Of a DNA stretch of 64,000 nucleotides, positions 1 to 9,635 are shown in pieces. Within the stretch, counting starts at the first letter, position 1; each line of letters opens with the position of its first letter. Source of the DNA: Adiantum capillus-veneris. Taxonomy: Eukaryota > Streptophyta > Polypodiopsida > Polypodiales > Pteridaceae. The translations under genes were made by a program, and so were the position numbers. The stretch is taken from assembly GCA_014529385.2 (NCBI GenBank), contig CM043960.1, forward strand, positions 30,815,396 to 30,879,395. The letters are read 5' to 3'. The notes beneath the pieces are model-generated. The model ran no database searches. It worked only from the letters and a program-made list of their open reading frames with translations, and had not been told where the DNA came from.

Positions 1-1278
1 ATTACCAACATCCATCTTGTAAGATAGAGATCCTAGAATGACCATTAATTTTTGGAAAGGTCTTTTTGAAAATCTGGGAACAAGATTGAATTTCTCTTCG
101 GCCTGTCACCTTCAAACGGATGGCCAATGTGAGATAGCCAATCTTACGATACTCGATCTACTCAAGACTTACGTTATTGAAGTAGATCAACGCTCACACT
201 GGGAAAAGTACTTACCTCTTGTAGAGTATGCCTGCAATAATACTGTACATACTTCTACGGGAAAAGCATCTTTTGAGATCATTTAGGGAAGACCTAAAAG
301 TCCCTTGTTACTCAAAGTACATGGGAAGATCTTCACTGCCAATGAGTATAGCCGTGACCTACAAGAATCTTTTCAAAAGATTAAGGAGGCTATATCCATC
401 TCTCGACAAAGGCAAAAAGATGCTACTGACAAGCACAGAAGGGCCTTAACATTCAAAGAAAATGATTGGGTCTTACTTAAGTTTCCTAAGGCTTGATTAA
501 GGCAAACAATGGGCAAAAATCCTACGGGCCATCAAAAGTATTATGCTAAGCTAGCAAAAAGATACTATCGTCCTTTCCAAATCTTGAAGCCTATGAATGA
601 GACGGCTTACCAACTCAAGTTGCCCAACCATTGGCTCATACACAATGCTTTTCATGTGAGCCTACTCATGCCTTACAAAGGAGATCCACCAAGTGAACCA
701 ATTATTGAAGACCCTCCCAAAGTTGAAGACCAAGAAGAGGTGCTACAATCCGAAGCTATCCTTCGGCATGAAGACAAGGTACTAGGACATGGTAAGATTA
801 TCCGACAGTATCTTATTAAGTTCAAAAATAATCCTTTTGAAGATGCTAGATGGATACAAGGAATATAGCTTAAGGATAGTACGAACCTTGTCAATGCTTA
901 CAATGCTACATCAGAGTAAGCAAATGTACAAGTTTATTTTAAATGACCCATGTTTTTGTCTTATAAGACTAGTTCTCTTTTTAATTGAGCACAAATTTAA
1001 ATAGTATGCATGCTTAGAATCATGTTTGTGATGACGACGTCTCTCAAACACCAAGTAGAATTTGTCACTCTACTTTGGGAGAATGAAATGGACTAAAGAA
1101 CAGACATGCTTGCGATAGCTATGTCTCCCAAGCACCAAATGGATTGGTCATCCATCTTGGAAAGATATCATAGGGTAAAAAGGGATCCTCTACCCGCTAA
1201 GTAAGATTGACTAGTGACTAAGGCTTTATCTCTTCTACCTCATAGTCGAGGACGACTATGATTTCAAGAGAGAGGTAA
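1..1278 (+). mobile_element. Ty3/gypsy chromovirus-type element, 3' part of internal region
   Basis: Translated segments show the end of a Ty3/gypsy integrase core (the FSSACHLQTDGQ and KASFEII blocks, 38-286). A GPY/F-like stretch follows (KENDWVLLKFPK, about 450-495), then a C-terminal part with a chromodomain-like block (IRQYLIKFKNNPFEDARW, about 800-860). This order is typical of plant chromoviruses. The remaining 400 bp to the LTR are non-coding and end in a purine-rich tract just before 1279. The copy runs off the left window edge and is broken in several places. It is an old fossil. Confidence 0.85.
1262..1278 (+). other. Polypurine tract before the 3' LTR
   Basis: The purine-rich stretch ending AAGAGAGAGGTAA directly precedes the TG that opens the LTR at 1279. 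It sets the LTR boundary and its + orientation. Confidence 0.6.
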
Positions 1279-1437
1279 TGTCATAAAATCTAATATCTAA
1301 CCAACCCAAATGATTTTCTCATATTAAACTGATCATTTAATGTGGGAGAATAAACGGGAACAAGGGTTAGGATATAGACATGTGCTTATAGATCTATCTC
1401 AATACGGGGCCAATGGCAATGGGGCCTAAATGAGAGA

Positions 1438-1697
1438 TGGTCTATCAAAGAGCAAGGCTAACCAATGGAGCATAAAGACCTTAGGGTTAGCTTCATTGAA
1501 GACCTCCAATAGTTAGTGTTGAAAGTCCTTTGACCTTAGGTAAGCTAGGGTTGCGCTTAAGGTGGGGGTCTATCAAAGAGCAAGGCTAACCAATGGATCA
1601 TAAAGACCTTAGGGTTAGCTTCATTGAAAACCTCCAATAGTTAGTGTTAAAAGTCCTTTGACCTTCGGTAAGCTAGGGCTGTTCTTGAGGTGGGAAC
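1438..1697 (+). repeat. Tandem duplication, two ~130-bp units inside the LTR
   Basis: The block GGTCTATCAAAGAGCAAGGC and what follows recurs about 130 bp later with few changes. I see only one unit in the other LTR copies. Confidence 0.8.
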
Positions 1698-1705
1698 TCG
1701 GCCCA

Positions 1706-1875
1706 AGATTAAGGTGCTTGATGACTAAGGTGCTTGAGGTGCTTGTCATGCTTGATGACTAAGATGCTTGAGGTGCTTGTTGTGCTTGCCGACTAGGGAG
1801 TTTGAGGTGCTTGTGGGAACACCACCTGAGCTTGAGGTGCTTTGTCATGCTTGCTGACTAAGGTGCTTGAGATAA
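1706..1875 (+). repeat. Minisatellite based on GGTGCTTGAGGTGCTTG
   Basis: Short degenerate repeats of GATGACTAAGGTGCTTGAGG type fill this stretch of the LTR. Confidence 0.75.
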
Positions 1876-2912
1876 GGTGCGTCAAAAAGTCAATATTCAA
1901 TCCGTACAAGGAGGGGGTGAGCCCTACAAGAGGGGGGATGAGAGAGAACACCCATACACTCACACAAGGCATGCTTGGTACAAAGAAAGCAAAAGGGACA
2001 CTTGTCAAGTTCCTCCTTATGTTTCCCTCATGGTGTGTCTAAAGCCTATTGGTTGGCCACCCAAGGGGTCGAGCGATAATTTATAAGATTTATTTAATTG
2101 TTGTCCCAAGGCTACCCTTGTTTCTTAATTGGTATGACTCTTGCTTGTGATTGGCTAGGCCTGGAGGGGTCCAATGAGCTTCAAGCATGAGCTACAAGGG
2201 GGGGTCGACCAAAGCAAGTAGGGGGCCTGCTTATTGGGTATACTCTCCCACACACTCACACACACTCTCATTGTGTGAAGTGCAAAGTGCAAGAGCTCCC
2301 TCTCCTTCTCCAAGCAAGTAGAGAGTTTGAGAGCCTACACCAACACTCTTGTCTATGGAATGCAAATCCAACCAAGAGCCATGCTTCAATGCTTAAGCTT
2401 TCCATCTTCTCCATCTTCATTACTATGCTATTATTTATGCTAGCAAGAAGAGTGATGATAAGTGAGGAACTAATTCTTTCTTCTATGAAATGTTTCTTCT
2501 TCCTCTTCCCTACCCTCATTCCCTGCTAGCTCTCTCCACCTTCGAAGGTGTTTGAGGTCTTGGGAATGAGGCTTGGGATAGTTAATGCTTTTCACAAAGT
2601 TTATGTTATGCTCATGATGCGTGAAGCTTTCCATATTCATTGCATCACCTAGGTCACAAGGAACACAAAGATTGTATTGTAACAAATCTCTCTTGGTGGC
2701 AGAAATCATAATACAAATGCCTATTGGAGGGGGGACAATCCGGTCCTCAATTGTTATCACGTTCTCTAAATTCTCTCTCTTGCAAAAGTATTGTTCATGC
2801 CAAGTCAACTAAATGCTATGTTTATGTTGCTACCATCAATTATTTTCACCTGCTATGCTCACAAAGTAATTTCACAAAAGTACTCTCTCTAATTTCCGCT
2901 ACTCTCAAGTTA

Positions 2913-3372
2913 CATTAGGAAGAGAATGGGCTCTAGGAGGGCCTCTTTATTTGGCAGTTTAAGGAAGTCAAACCTTTAGCATTAAGAAAGTAATCAATGG
3001 ACATATTTTGAATTCAAATAGGCAAAACGGCTAGTTTATTTGAATTCAAAGTTTCTCCCTAAAATGGAATTTAAAATCTAGCGGGTAAAACCATATCATG
3101 TAGCATACATCTATGGAAAGAGCTTGATGCATAGATTGTAGATCTATGATGTCCACTCAAATTGGAGATCATATGTGGGAGTTATGGAAGTCCAAAAATC
3201 ATAAAATTATCCACCTCCTTTTTTGGGGGGAATTGCATCCTTTGAATACTCTTACACATCTCTTACACATCATTCTTGCACACATGGCATACCTATTTGT
3301 CAGAATGTTAGTCGCGTCCATAAGCTCATGGCAAATAAAGAGACCCTCCTACACCCCATCCTCTTCCTAATG
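2913..3372. mobile_element. 460-bp non-autonomous TIR element (MITE-like)
   Basis: The left end begins CATTAGGAAGAGAATGGG, and the right end is its inverted copy ending CTTCCTAATG at 3372. The inverted repeats are about 41 bp and run to a shared CTCTTTATTTG. The next bases differ between the two ends (GGCAGTTTAAGG at the left, GCCAT at the right), and the same left/right difference is seen at 6928 and 21735. That makes this a short relative of the 14.8-kb element. No coding capacity is apparent. A target duplication is not visible. Confidence 0.7.
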
Positions 3373-3818
3373 AATAGGCCAATTCCATTACACTTTTTCA
3401 GCCATACTAGCAAATTGTAGGTGTAAACTTTTACTTGTACTTTTGACACTTCAAGTCCTAGTTGCTACTCCTCTTTACCTTCAAAGATAAGCACTCAAGC
3501 ATCCGTACCCATGGCTCAAATATTATTAATTGCAAGGAATAGAAGAGAGGGTTCAACAGAGCCAAGATAGCACCGGTTCCTGTCAAGCTTCTAATAGCTC
3601 AATAATGGTTAAGCCATAGGCAAGCCCCGTAGGACTCCATTATCAACACCATAGCTCTCAGCGGTGTCTGCGTTAACTGCATAAAGCAGGTGTGCTTCAA
3701 GGATGAAAAATCCCTATTCTACTTACTCTTTTGCAATTAATAACACAAACCATTCGTAGCAAGCTTGAGGACCTTTCTTCTTGAGCAAGAAAAGAGAAAC
3801 CAATAGCTTTGATACTAA
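3373..3818 (-). mobile_element. Leader of a minus-strand family 1 element with primer-binding site
   Basis: Immediately inside the LTR, 3806-3818 reads TTAGTATCAAAGC on the minus strand. This is close to the TTGGTATCAGAGC that pairs with initiator methionine tRNA in many plant LTR elements. The LTR at 3819-5374 is therefore a 5' LTR and this stretch is its leader. No coding domain is visible before the small TIR element begins. Confidence 0.6.
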
Positions 3819-5374
3819 TGCAACATTTAATGCACTAGTAACTTGTGTGTAGCGGAAATCGATAACATAGTGAGCATTTCATTAAGAACAAGTTCCTAAT
3901 GAGCATAGATAGAGTACTTAATTTGAGAAAGCAACATAGCATTTTACACCTAGCTAATTTGGCATTGACAATACTTGAAAAGAGAGAGAAATAGAACAAT
4001 TGACAACAGCTGAGGACCAGATTTACATGGAGCCGGTTCCCCCTCCATAAAGGCTTTGTATTATAGCTTATCCCATCAAAGGAGACTTTTGTACAATACA
4101 ATCTTTGTGTTCCTTGATAAAACTAGTTGGCATAATGAAGATGGAAGATTCATACACCAAATTATGTTTGAAAAACACACATAGTGTCCCTAGCCTCAGT
4201 CCCAAGACCTCACGCACCTTCAAAAATGGTGAGAGCTAGCAAGGAATGAGGATAGAGTGAGAGGAAGACGAGGTATCTCACGATAACGAATTATTCTCCT
4301 CACATAATCACTCTAATAGCATAGCTTAGCTTGGTAATTAGCATGGTAGAGGAGATGAGCATGCCATTGCAGCTTGGCTCTTGGTTGGATTTGTATTCCA
4401 TAGCCAAGAGTTGTTGGTGTAGGCCTCTACTTCTCAATGCTTGGAGAAGGAGATGGAGTTCTTCTTGTACACATGAGTTGTGTGTGTGTGTGTAGCAACG
4501 AGTAAGAGTAAATTGCAGCCTTATCTCTCATCTTGGTCGACCCCTCTTGCTATTTTCTCATGCTAGCATCCCATTGGCCCCTGTAAAGATTAGCCAATCA
4601 CAAATTAGAAGCATTTTTGCTAGCCTTGTGAAATGTGTCTCCCTTTCCCCTTTTGTGAGAGCTTTAGGTAATTAAATAATCCAATTAAATTCTCATTGGA
4701 CCTCTTAGTCTTCTGGCCAATAGGAATCAGGCAAGCCGTTGGGCTGTTGAATGCTCATTGGACCCCTTGGTAGACTGTCCAATAGTCTTCTAGGGAGCTT
4801 AATTTATATTGATTCTTTTATCAAGCATTTTTAAATTGATTAGACTAAATTTACTCTAGCCTAATTCTCATTGGTCCACCTCTATGGCCATCCAATAGGA
4901 TTTGAGGGAAGCTTAGGGGCAACTGGCCTAGGAGCCTGACATGTGTCTAGTATTCCCTTTGTGTAAAGGGGGAGATTTGGAGTGTGTGTGTGTGGGTGTT
5001 TCTCTCTCATCCCCTACTCTCATGGCTCTCCCCCTCCTTAATAGGGATATGGGAAGACTATTTAGTCTTCCCATGACCATCCAATTTTCCCTTACATTGG
5101 CCTTTTGACAATTGAATAAAAAATTAGGAACTTTAACCTATGGAAGTCTTAATGGAGATGACCTTAGGTCTTTTAAGCCCCATTGAAGCACATTGCTCTT
5201 TTGCAAACCGTCCCCCTTTGGATCCCTATTTTCCCTCCTTTAATTCCCTCCAGAGATCGGTCTGGTAGCCTTACCAATTTTCTAGGTTTTACTCTCCTGG
5301 TACTTCTCCATATTAACTGATCAGTTTAACATGAGAAAATCATTTGGGAGAATTAGATATTAATTTTCATGACA
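3819..5374 (-). repeat. 5' LTR (LTR family 1, copy 2, minus strand)
   Basis: On the minus strand it starts TGTCATGAAAATTAATATC and ends AAATGTTGCA. It is similar to copy 1 and to the solo LTR near the window end. A short TG run lies at about 4480-4498. The ends TG...CA and the adjacent primer-binding site support the call. Confidence 0.8.
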
Positions 5375-6927
5375 GTAAGTATAAAATAGCTAGGATTGCA
5401 TATACTCTAAAGTTTTTTGAAAAAACACGAAAAAATTGTCAATTTTCTCTTCGGCGCTCTGAAGATAAAAAATTTACCTTTGGCACTCCGAAGATAGAAA
5501 CTTTTTCTTTGGCACTTTGAAGGTAGAAAACAGTCAAGATTGCATCTGATCTGACGTTCTCTAAAAAAACATCAGAAAATTGTCAATTTTATCTTCGTTG
5601 CACTGAAGATACACAGACCTAGCCACTGCACAATTTAAAGTTTTTCAAGCACTAAGAGTGTTCAAACATATGAGAAAAGATATCCAAAGCCTTGAAAGTG
5701 AAATTAGCTCGCAAAATATGTATTTCTCTCTTTGGCACTCCAAAGATAAAAAGAGGCTTTTTTTTGGGTTGAGCTTGAGAAACCAAATTTTCAAGGTGAT
5801 AGAAAAACTTGTTTTGACCTTCCCTATTGATTTGGTTGGGCTCAAACTTGGTAAAAACTGCCATTGTGAAAAAAATTGTGAGGTCTCTAGCTCGCAAGAT
5901 TGGGACAACTTGATAGTTATCCTTCCTTTATTCTTAAGTTCCATCGATGACACCATACTCTGATTCCACAAAGCAAGGATACGAGCAACAAAAGAGAAAA
6001 ACACCTCTATCCATTGTGATCGTAGTTATGAGGGTCATACACCACAAGTTAGGTCGTTAAATTAAAGGAATCCAATGGAAGTTAATTCCTATATCATAAA
6101 GATAAAATCTCATTGACATACTCTTGCTTTAGACCAAATTCATTCTTTTCATTGGTAGCCACCTCAAACTCCTTTCTTATTGGACCACTCTCCCATATCA
6201 CTTCAATCTCTCCCTAGATATAGAAGTTAATGAGGCTACGAGACCTTGTGTGTTCTCTAGTGTATAAAGGGACACTTGTTTGTATCTTTGTCTACTTGCA
6301 TAAACTTAATAAAGTGTGAATCAATTTCATATCTTGAATTGTTTACTGCTCTAGTAACACTACTAACCTAACATGCCAACCGCCAAGCCTCACTATATCA
6401 ATGCTAGCAAAGCAAGAACCACAGACATAAAATGTCAATCCGTGGGACGTAGCGGACGTGAGCAGTGCATGGAGGCTATAAGAAGTAGCTAATCTCTTGG
6501 AAAATCTAAATCCAATGTGCTCTTGCCTAGATTAGTCTCAAATGTGTGTGAGATAGCAAAAGCAGCCTTCCTTACCGCAAGCTTCACCTAATTATTTTGT
6601 ATAGCTACGATACTATGAATGTAGTGAAATTTACTACCTAGAATGTGCAGAGTATCCTCAACATCCCCATATTCTTAAAGGTCATTTATGAAACTAAAAA
6701 ATAAAATCACCTAAGATAAAAAACCTACTTTGGGTAGGTCGGTTTCAGCCTCCGAACCACTCTATATCTTCCTTAGGAAGTGCTCTATCTATCCCTATGG
6801 TCAAAAATCAGTTTAGATGTATGTAATGTGCATAGGGAATGAAAATAGCTCGTAGATGGGCACGCTTAAAAACACAACTTCACCGCGAGAAATTTACGTT
6901 AAAAGAGAGAGCTTTCACCTGCGAGTG
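5375..6927. other. Gene-free stretch
   Basis: AT-rich sequence. Open frames at 5645-6004 and 5658-5963 overlap one another and have no recognisable domain. A stretch at 6230-6340 with a TATA-like element and AATAAAGTG resembles the tail of some LTR, but I found no partner copy. Short hairpin-like repeats lie at 5448-5745. Confidence 0.5.
5448..5745. repeat. Five dispersed copies of a short inverted-repeat motif
   Basis: Variants of TCTTCGGCGCTCTGAAGA occur at 5448-5465, 5478-5493, 5507-5522, 5592-5609 and 5730-5745. In most, the outer CTTY and RAAG arms can pair. Confidence 0.7.
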
Positions 6928-6968
6928 CATTAGGAAGTGAATGGGGTATAGAAGGGCCTCTTTATTTG
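6928..6968 (+). repeat. Left terminal inverted repeat
   Basis: It begins CATTAGGAAGTGAATGGGG and pairs with 21695-21735. It is followed by GGCAGTTTAAGG, as at the left end of the 460-bp element. Confidence 0.75.
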
Positions 6969-7165
6969 GCAGTTTAAGGGAATGCTTAAATCTTAAGCCA
7001 AGTTTGACCAAGCTTAAAAGAGAGGGCAAAAAGGCCTATGCTGAGATTTTTTAAAAAACCATTTCCATATTTTGAATTTGAAAATAGTTTATTTAGTAAC
7101 CCAAAAGAGAGGGGGGTAAATGAATTTTCAAATGTCTTTTTCCCACCCCTCTTCTGTCTCTAACA

Positions 7166-7173
7166 TATAAAAC
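7166..7173 (+). promoter_or_regulatory. Possible TATA box of the transposase-like gene
   Basis: TATAAAAC lies in front of a long pyrimidine-rich leader (CT runs at 7280-7312 and 7440-7460) that ends at the ATG at 7724. Pyrimidine-rich leaders are common in plant genes. No transcript evidence is available. Confidence 0.35.
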
Positions 7174-7279
7174 ACTCTCTCACTTAGAACTCATTGAAGG
7201 AGGCACTTTTTAGCCCCCCTGCCAAAAAAAGAAAAATTTTCACATTTTCTCACTACATTCTCTCTCTAAAACGTGAGCC

Positions 7280-7281
7280 AA

Positions 7282-7312
<31 letters not shown>
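7280..7312 (+). repeat. (CT)n microsatellite in the leader
   Basis: An uninterrupted CT run within the pyrimidine-rich leader upstream of the 7724 start. Confidence 0.9.
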
Positions 7313-7314
<2 letters not shown>

Positions 7315-7723
7315 CCCTTTTCTCTCATGTCACTTCCTCTTCCAATTATTAAGGAACATTCTTGGCTGTCTCTTTTTGAAAAAGTGCAGATCCTCCAAGG
7401 TTGCAAATCTGTCCTCTCTCCCACTCTCTCTTCCTTTATTGTCTCTCTCTCTCTCTCATGCTTCTCCCACTCCAGCTCCAGCTGAGTGCAATGGAAAACT
7501 CCATTACCTCTGTGTGTTGCAGCATTTCTCTCTCTATAGTCATGATCAACAATTTGAAATTCAAAGAAGATTGAGTTGCACTCCCTCTCTTTCTTCCTGC
7601 CACAACATAATCTTTCTCTCTTAACTCTGAGTACTCTCCCCTTCTTTCCTCCATAGCCACCTTCACCTGCTTGTAGCAATCACCATTACACATTCTCACT
7701 AATTTGCTTGATTAACTAACACA

Positions 7724-9430
7724 ATGTCCTTCAATCCCCCACCACTGCAAGACATTACTAACAAATCAAAACGATATCGATTAAACGCTGATTTAGAGCA
7801 GGAGTATACAACTGTGCGACTTGGCACATCTAATCCCAATGCTAGAGACCAGCTACGGAACCATGGATGCAAGGCAATCAACTTATGGGTTGATGGCCAT
7901 ATTTACCCTTGTGATCCAATGACCAATGCATCACCGCCTTTCCATAATGTCACTGAGCTACTGCGATTTATTGGAGATGGGAGAGACAGATTGTTTGGCT
8001 ACTCCTGGAGATTAGATTCAGCTGTTTTCAATGAAAGGGAAGCAAAAAAAAATCTCTGTGCTGCCTATTCTTCATTGCAAGAAAAGTACGTGAAAGACAT
8101 TCAGCAGGTCAAAGAGGAAGCCAATGAGAAGATGAAGCAGCTTAATAACGAGATGTCAAAGCTTATTACAAAGGCAGAGCATCAAAAAATGGAGCAAGAG
8201 CGTCGTCTAGACAATTATGTTCAGCTAACTGCACGTAATATGCACCGGTGAATCGATCATCTCACACATATTCCATTGGGCTATCACATTCGCAAGCACA
8301 AGAGACATGCGATGTATATGCTATCTTCAAGCGGTGGAGCTCAAAAGAAACGTATCCGTCAAACTCGGTAGGAATACAAATGCAAGCTTCTAATTTCGTA
8401 CATTTTTTGTAGGTTGCTGTAATATTATTTCATGAAATATGTAGGAACTTGGCTCGGACGATGATGGAAATCGAGTCCAATGCTGAAACGATCGGACATA
8501 CACTGCTGCAGCATATCATCAAACCCAAAGGAGTTGCTGGAGCTATTGGATGAGCCATCCAATGCTGGCATTGCTAAAGTTTTGCGCCAGAAGTATTTCA
8601 GTGAGCTGAAGAACATTGTTTCACCTCAGGAGATGATGGAGGTGTGTGACAGCGCAGGAATAAGTTTCAAGGACTACAAATCGTTGTATAGGCTTGTCAC
8701 ACTAGGTCACATAGAAAAAGGTTTGTTTAGGTTTCTGTCAATGCCTTACAATGTTAGCGTCGCAAAAAGTGTGCCAATAATGATGTTGCAAGCTTGTTGG
8801 GTGGATTTCAATATGTGGAGGATGTCCTGCCACTAGAAGAGAACAAATATTTTCGTTACAACGAGTTCAATAATGTCTATGTTGACTTGTTGAAGCTCTA
8901 GGAGTCAATGATCAGATTTTATGGGTTGACACAGGAAGAGTGTGATGGCAAAGTTATATTTGTGATGAAGCTTGATGAGTGCCAGATTTTCAAAGGTCAA
9001 CAACTCGAAAGGGTAAGCGTTACGCTTATGAACAGAGCCTTGGTGGGTGTTGATGTTGAGCTAAATGCCAACGAGAAGGCAAACACTTGTTTAGGTGTTC
9101 AATCCGAGAAGAATATTTGGTGGCTAACAGCTTTTCATCTCCCACATGAGACACATGAGTCTCTCAAATGGTATTTTAATCACACCCCAATCGTTGATGT
9201 CATTCGGAAACAACAAGAAGGACAACGATTGCAAGTTTCAAGTCTGGGTACGTTCCAAGCGGAGTGGCATTTGGCAGGAGACTTGAAAACTCTTGTGTAT
9301 ATGCAAGCAAGGTGCAATGACCCTCTTTCCATGCATTTATTGTTGCCACAGTAAAGTATCATTAGGAACTGAGGGCAAGGGTAAGGGTAAGGGTGGCAAA
9401 GCTACAGTCAATTCTATGAAAGGTGTGACT
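7724..9430 (+). pseudogene. Decayed transposase-like gene of the TIR element
   Basis: The first open part (7724-8251, 175 residues) ends in a Lys/Glu-rich probable coiled coil (KDIQQVKEEANEKMKQL). A candidate 77-bp GT-AG intron spans 8368-8444. Further parts lie at 8480-8836 and 8908-9354. The last part has an acidic motif VMKLDECQIFKG, a central ALVGVDVELN block, and EWHLAGDLKTLVYM. A CIYC cysteine pair and a lysine/glycine-rich tail follow in a neighbouring frame near 9330-9420. Acidic residue, then GDLK, then CxxC resembles uncharacterised zinc-binding DDE-type transposase-like proteins. The family name is inference. The frame is interrupted about four times, so this copy is not functional. 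A Ty1/copia LTR begins at 9431 and hides the remaining 3' end. Confidence 0.5.
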
Positions 9431-9621
9431 GTTGGGGTATAAAGCCCAATGTGGTCGCCCAGGTAAGTGGGCGGGCCGCCAAGTATGTACACATATTCTT
9501 TTGTAAAAACCTAATAAGAACTCACTATGCTCTACACATTACAGTAGAGCGAGTTCACCATATCGTCGTGCTCTTCTTCTCGCACTCTGTCTCGCGTCGC
9601 ACTTTCGCTCGTACTCCTTCA
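9431..9621 (+). repeat. 5' LTR of copia A
   Basis: It starts TGTTGGGGTATAAAGCCC and ends CCTTCA, two bases before the primer-binding site. About 190 bp is short but normal for copia. No second copy is visible in the window. Confidence 0.75.
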
Positions 9622-9623
9622 AC

Positions 9624-9635
9624 TGGTATCAGAGC
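9624..9635 (+). other. Primer-binding site of copia A
   Basis: TGGTATCAGAGC is complementary to the 3' end of plant initiator methionine tRNA and is the usual copia primer site. Confidence 0.9.

Larger units (their letters stand above)
1279..2912 (+). repeat. 3' LTR of the Ty3/gypsy element (LTR family 1, copy 1)
   Basis: It starts TGTCATAAAATC. It matches, over most of its length, the inverted copies at 3819-5374 and 61961-63534, which defines an LTR family of about 1.6 kb. The match fades near 2912, next to the inverted repeat of the small TIR element. Internal expansions (1438-1697 and 1706-1875) make this copy longer than its relatives. Confidence 0.75.

Noticed and set aside
7266-7699. 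Minus-strand frames of 137 and 87 residues opposite the leader
   Set aside because: They are antisense to a pyrimidine-rich leader, rich in Arg-Glu from CT runs, with no domain.
9374-9400. GGGTAAGGGTAAGGGT as telomere-like repeat
   Set aside because: The plant telomere unit is TTTAGGG. Here the bases encode a Lys/Gly-rich tail in line with the transposase-like gene.
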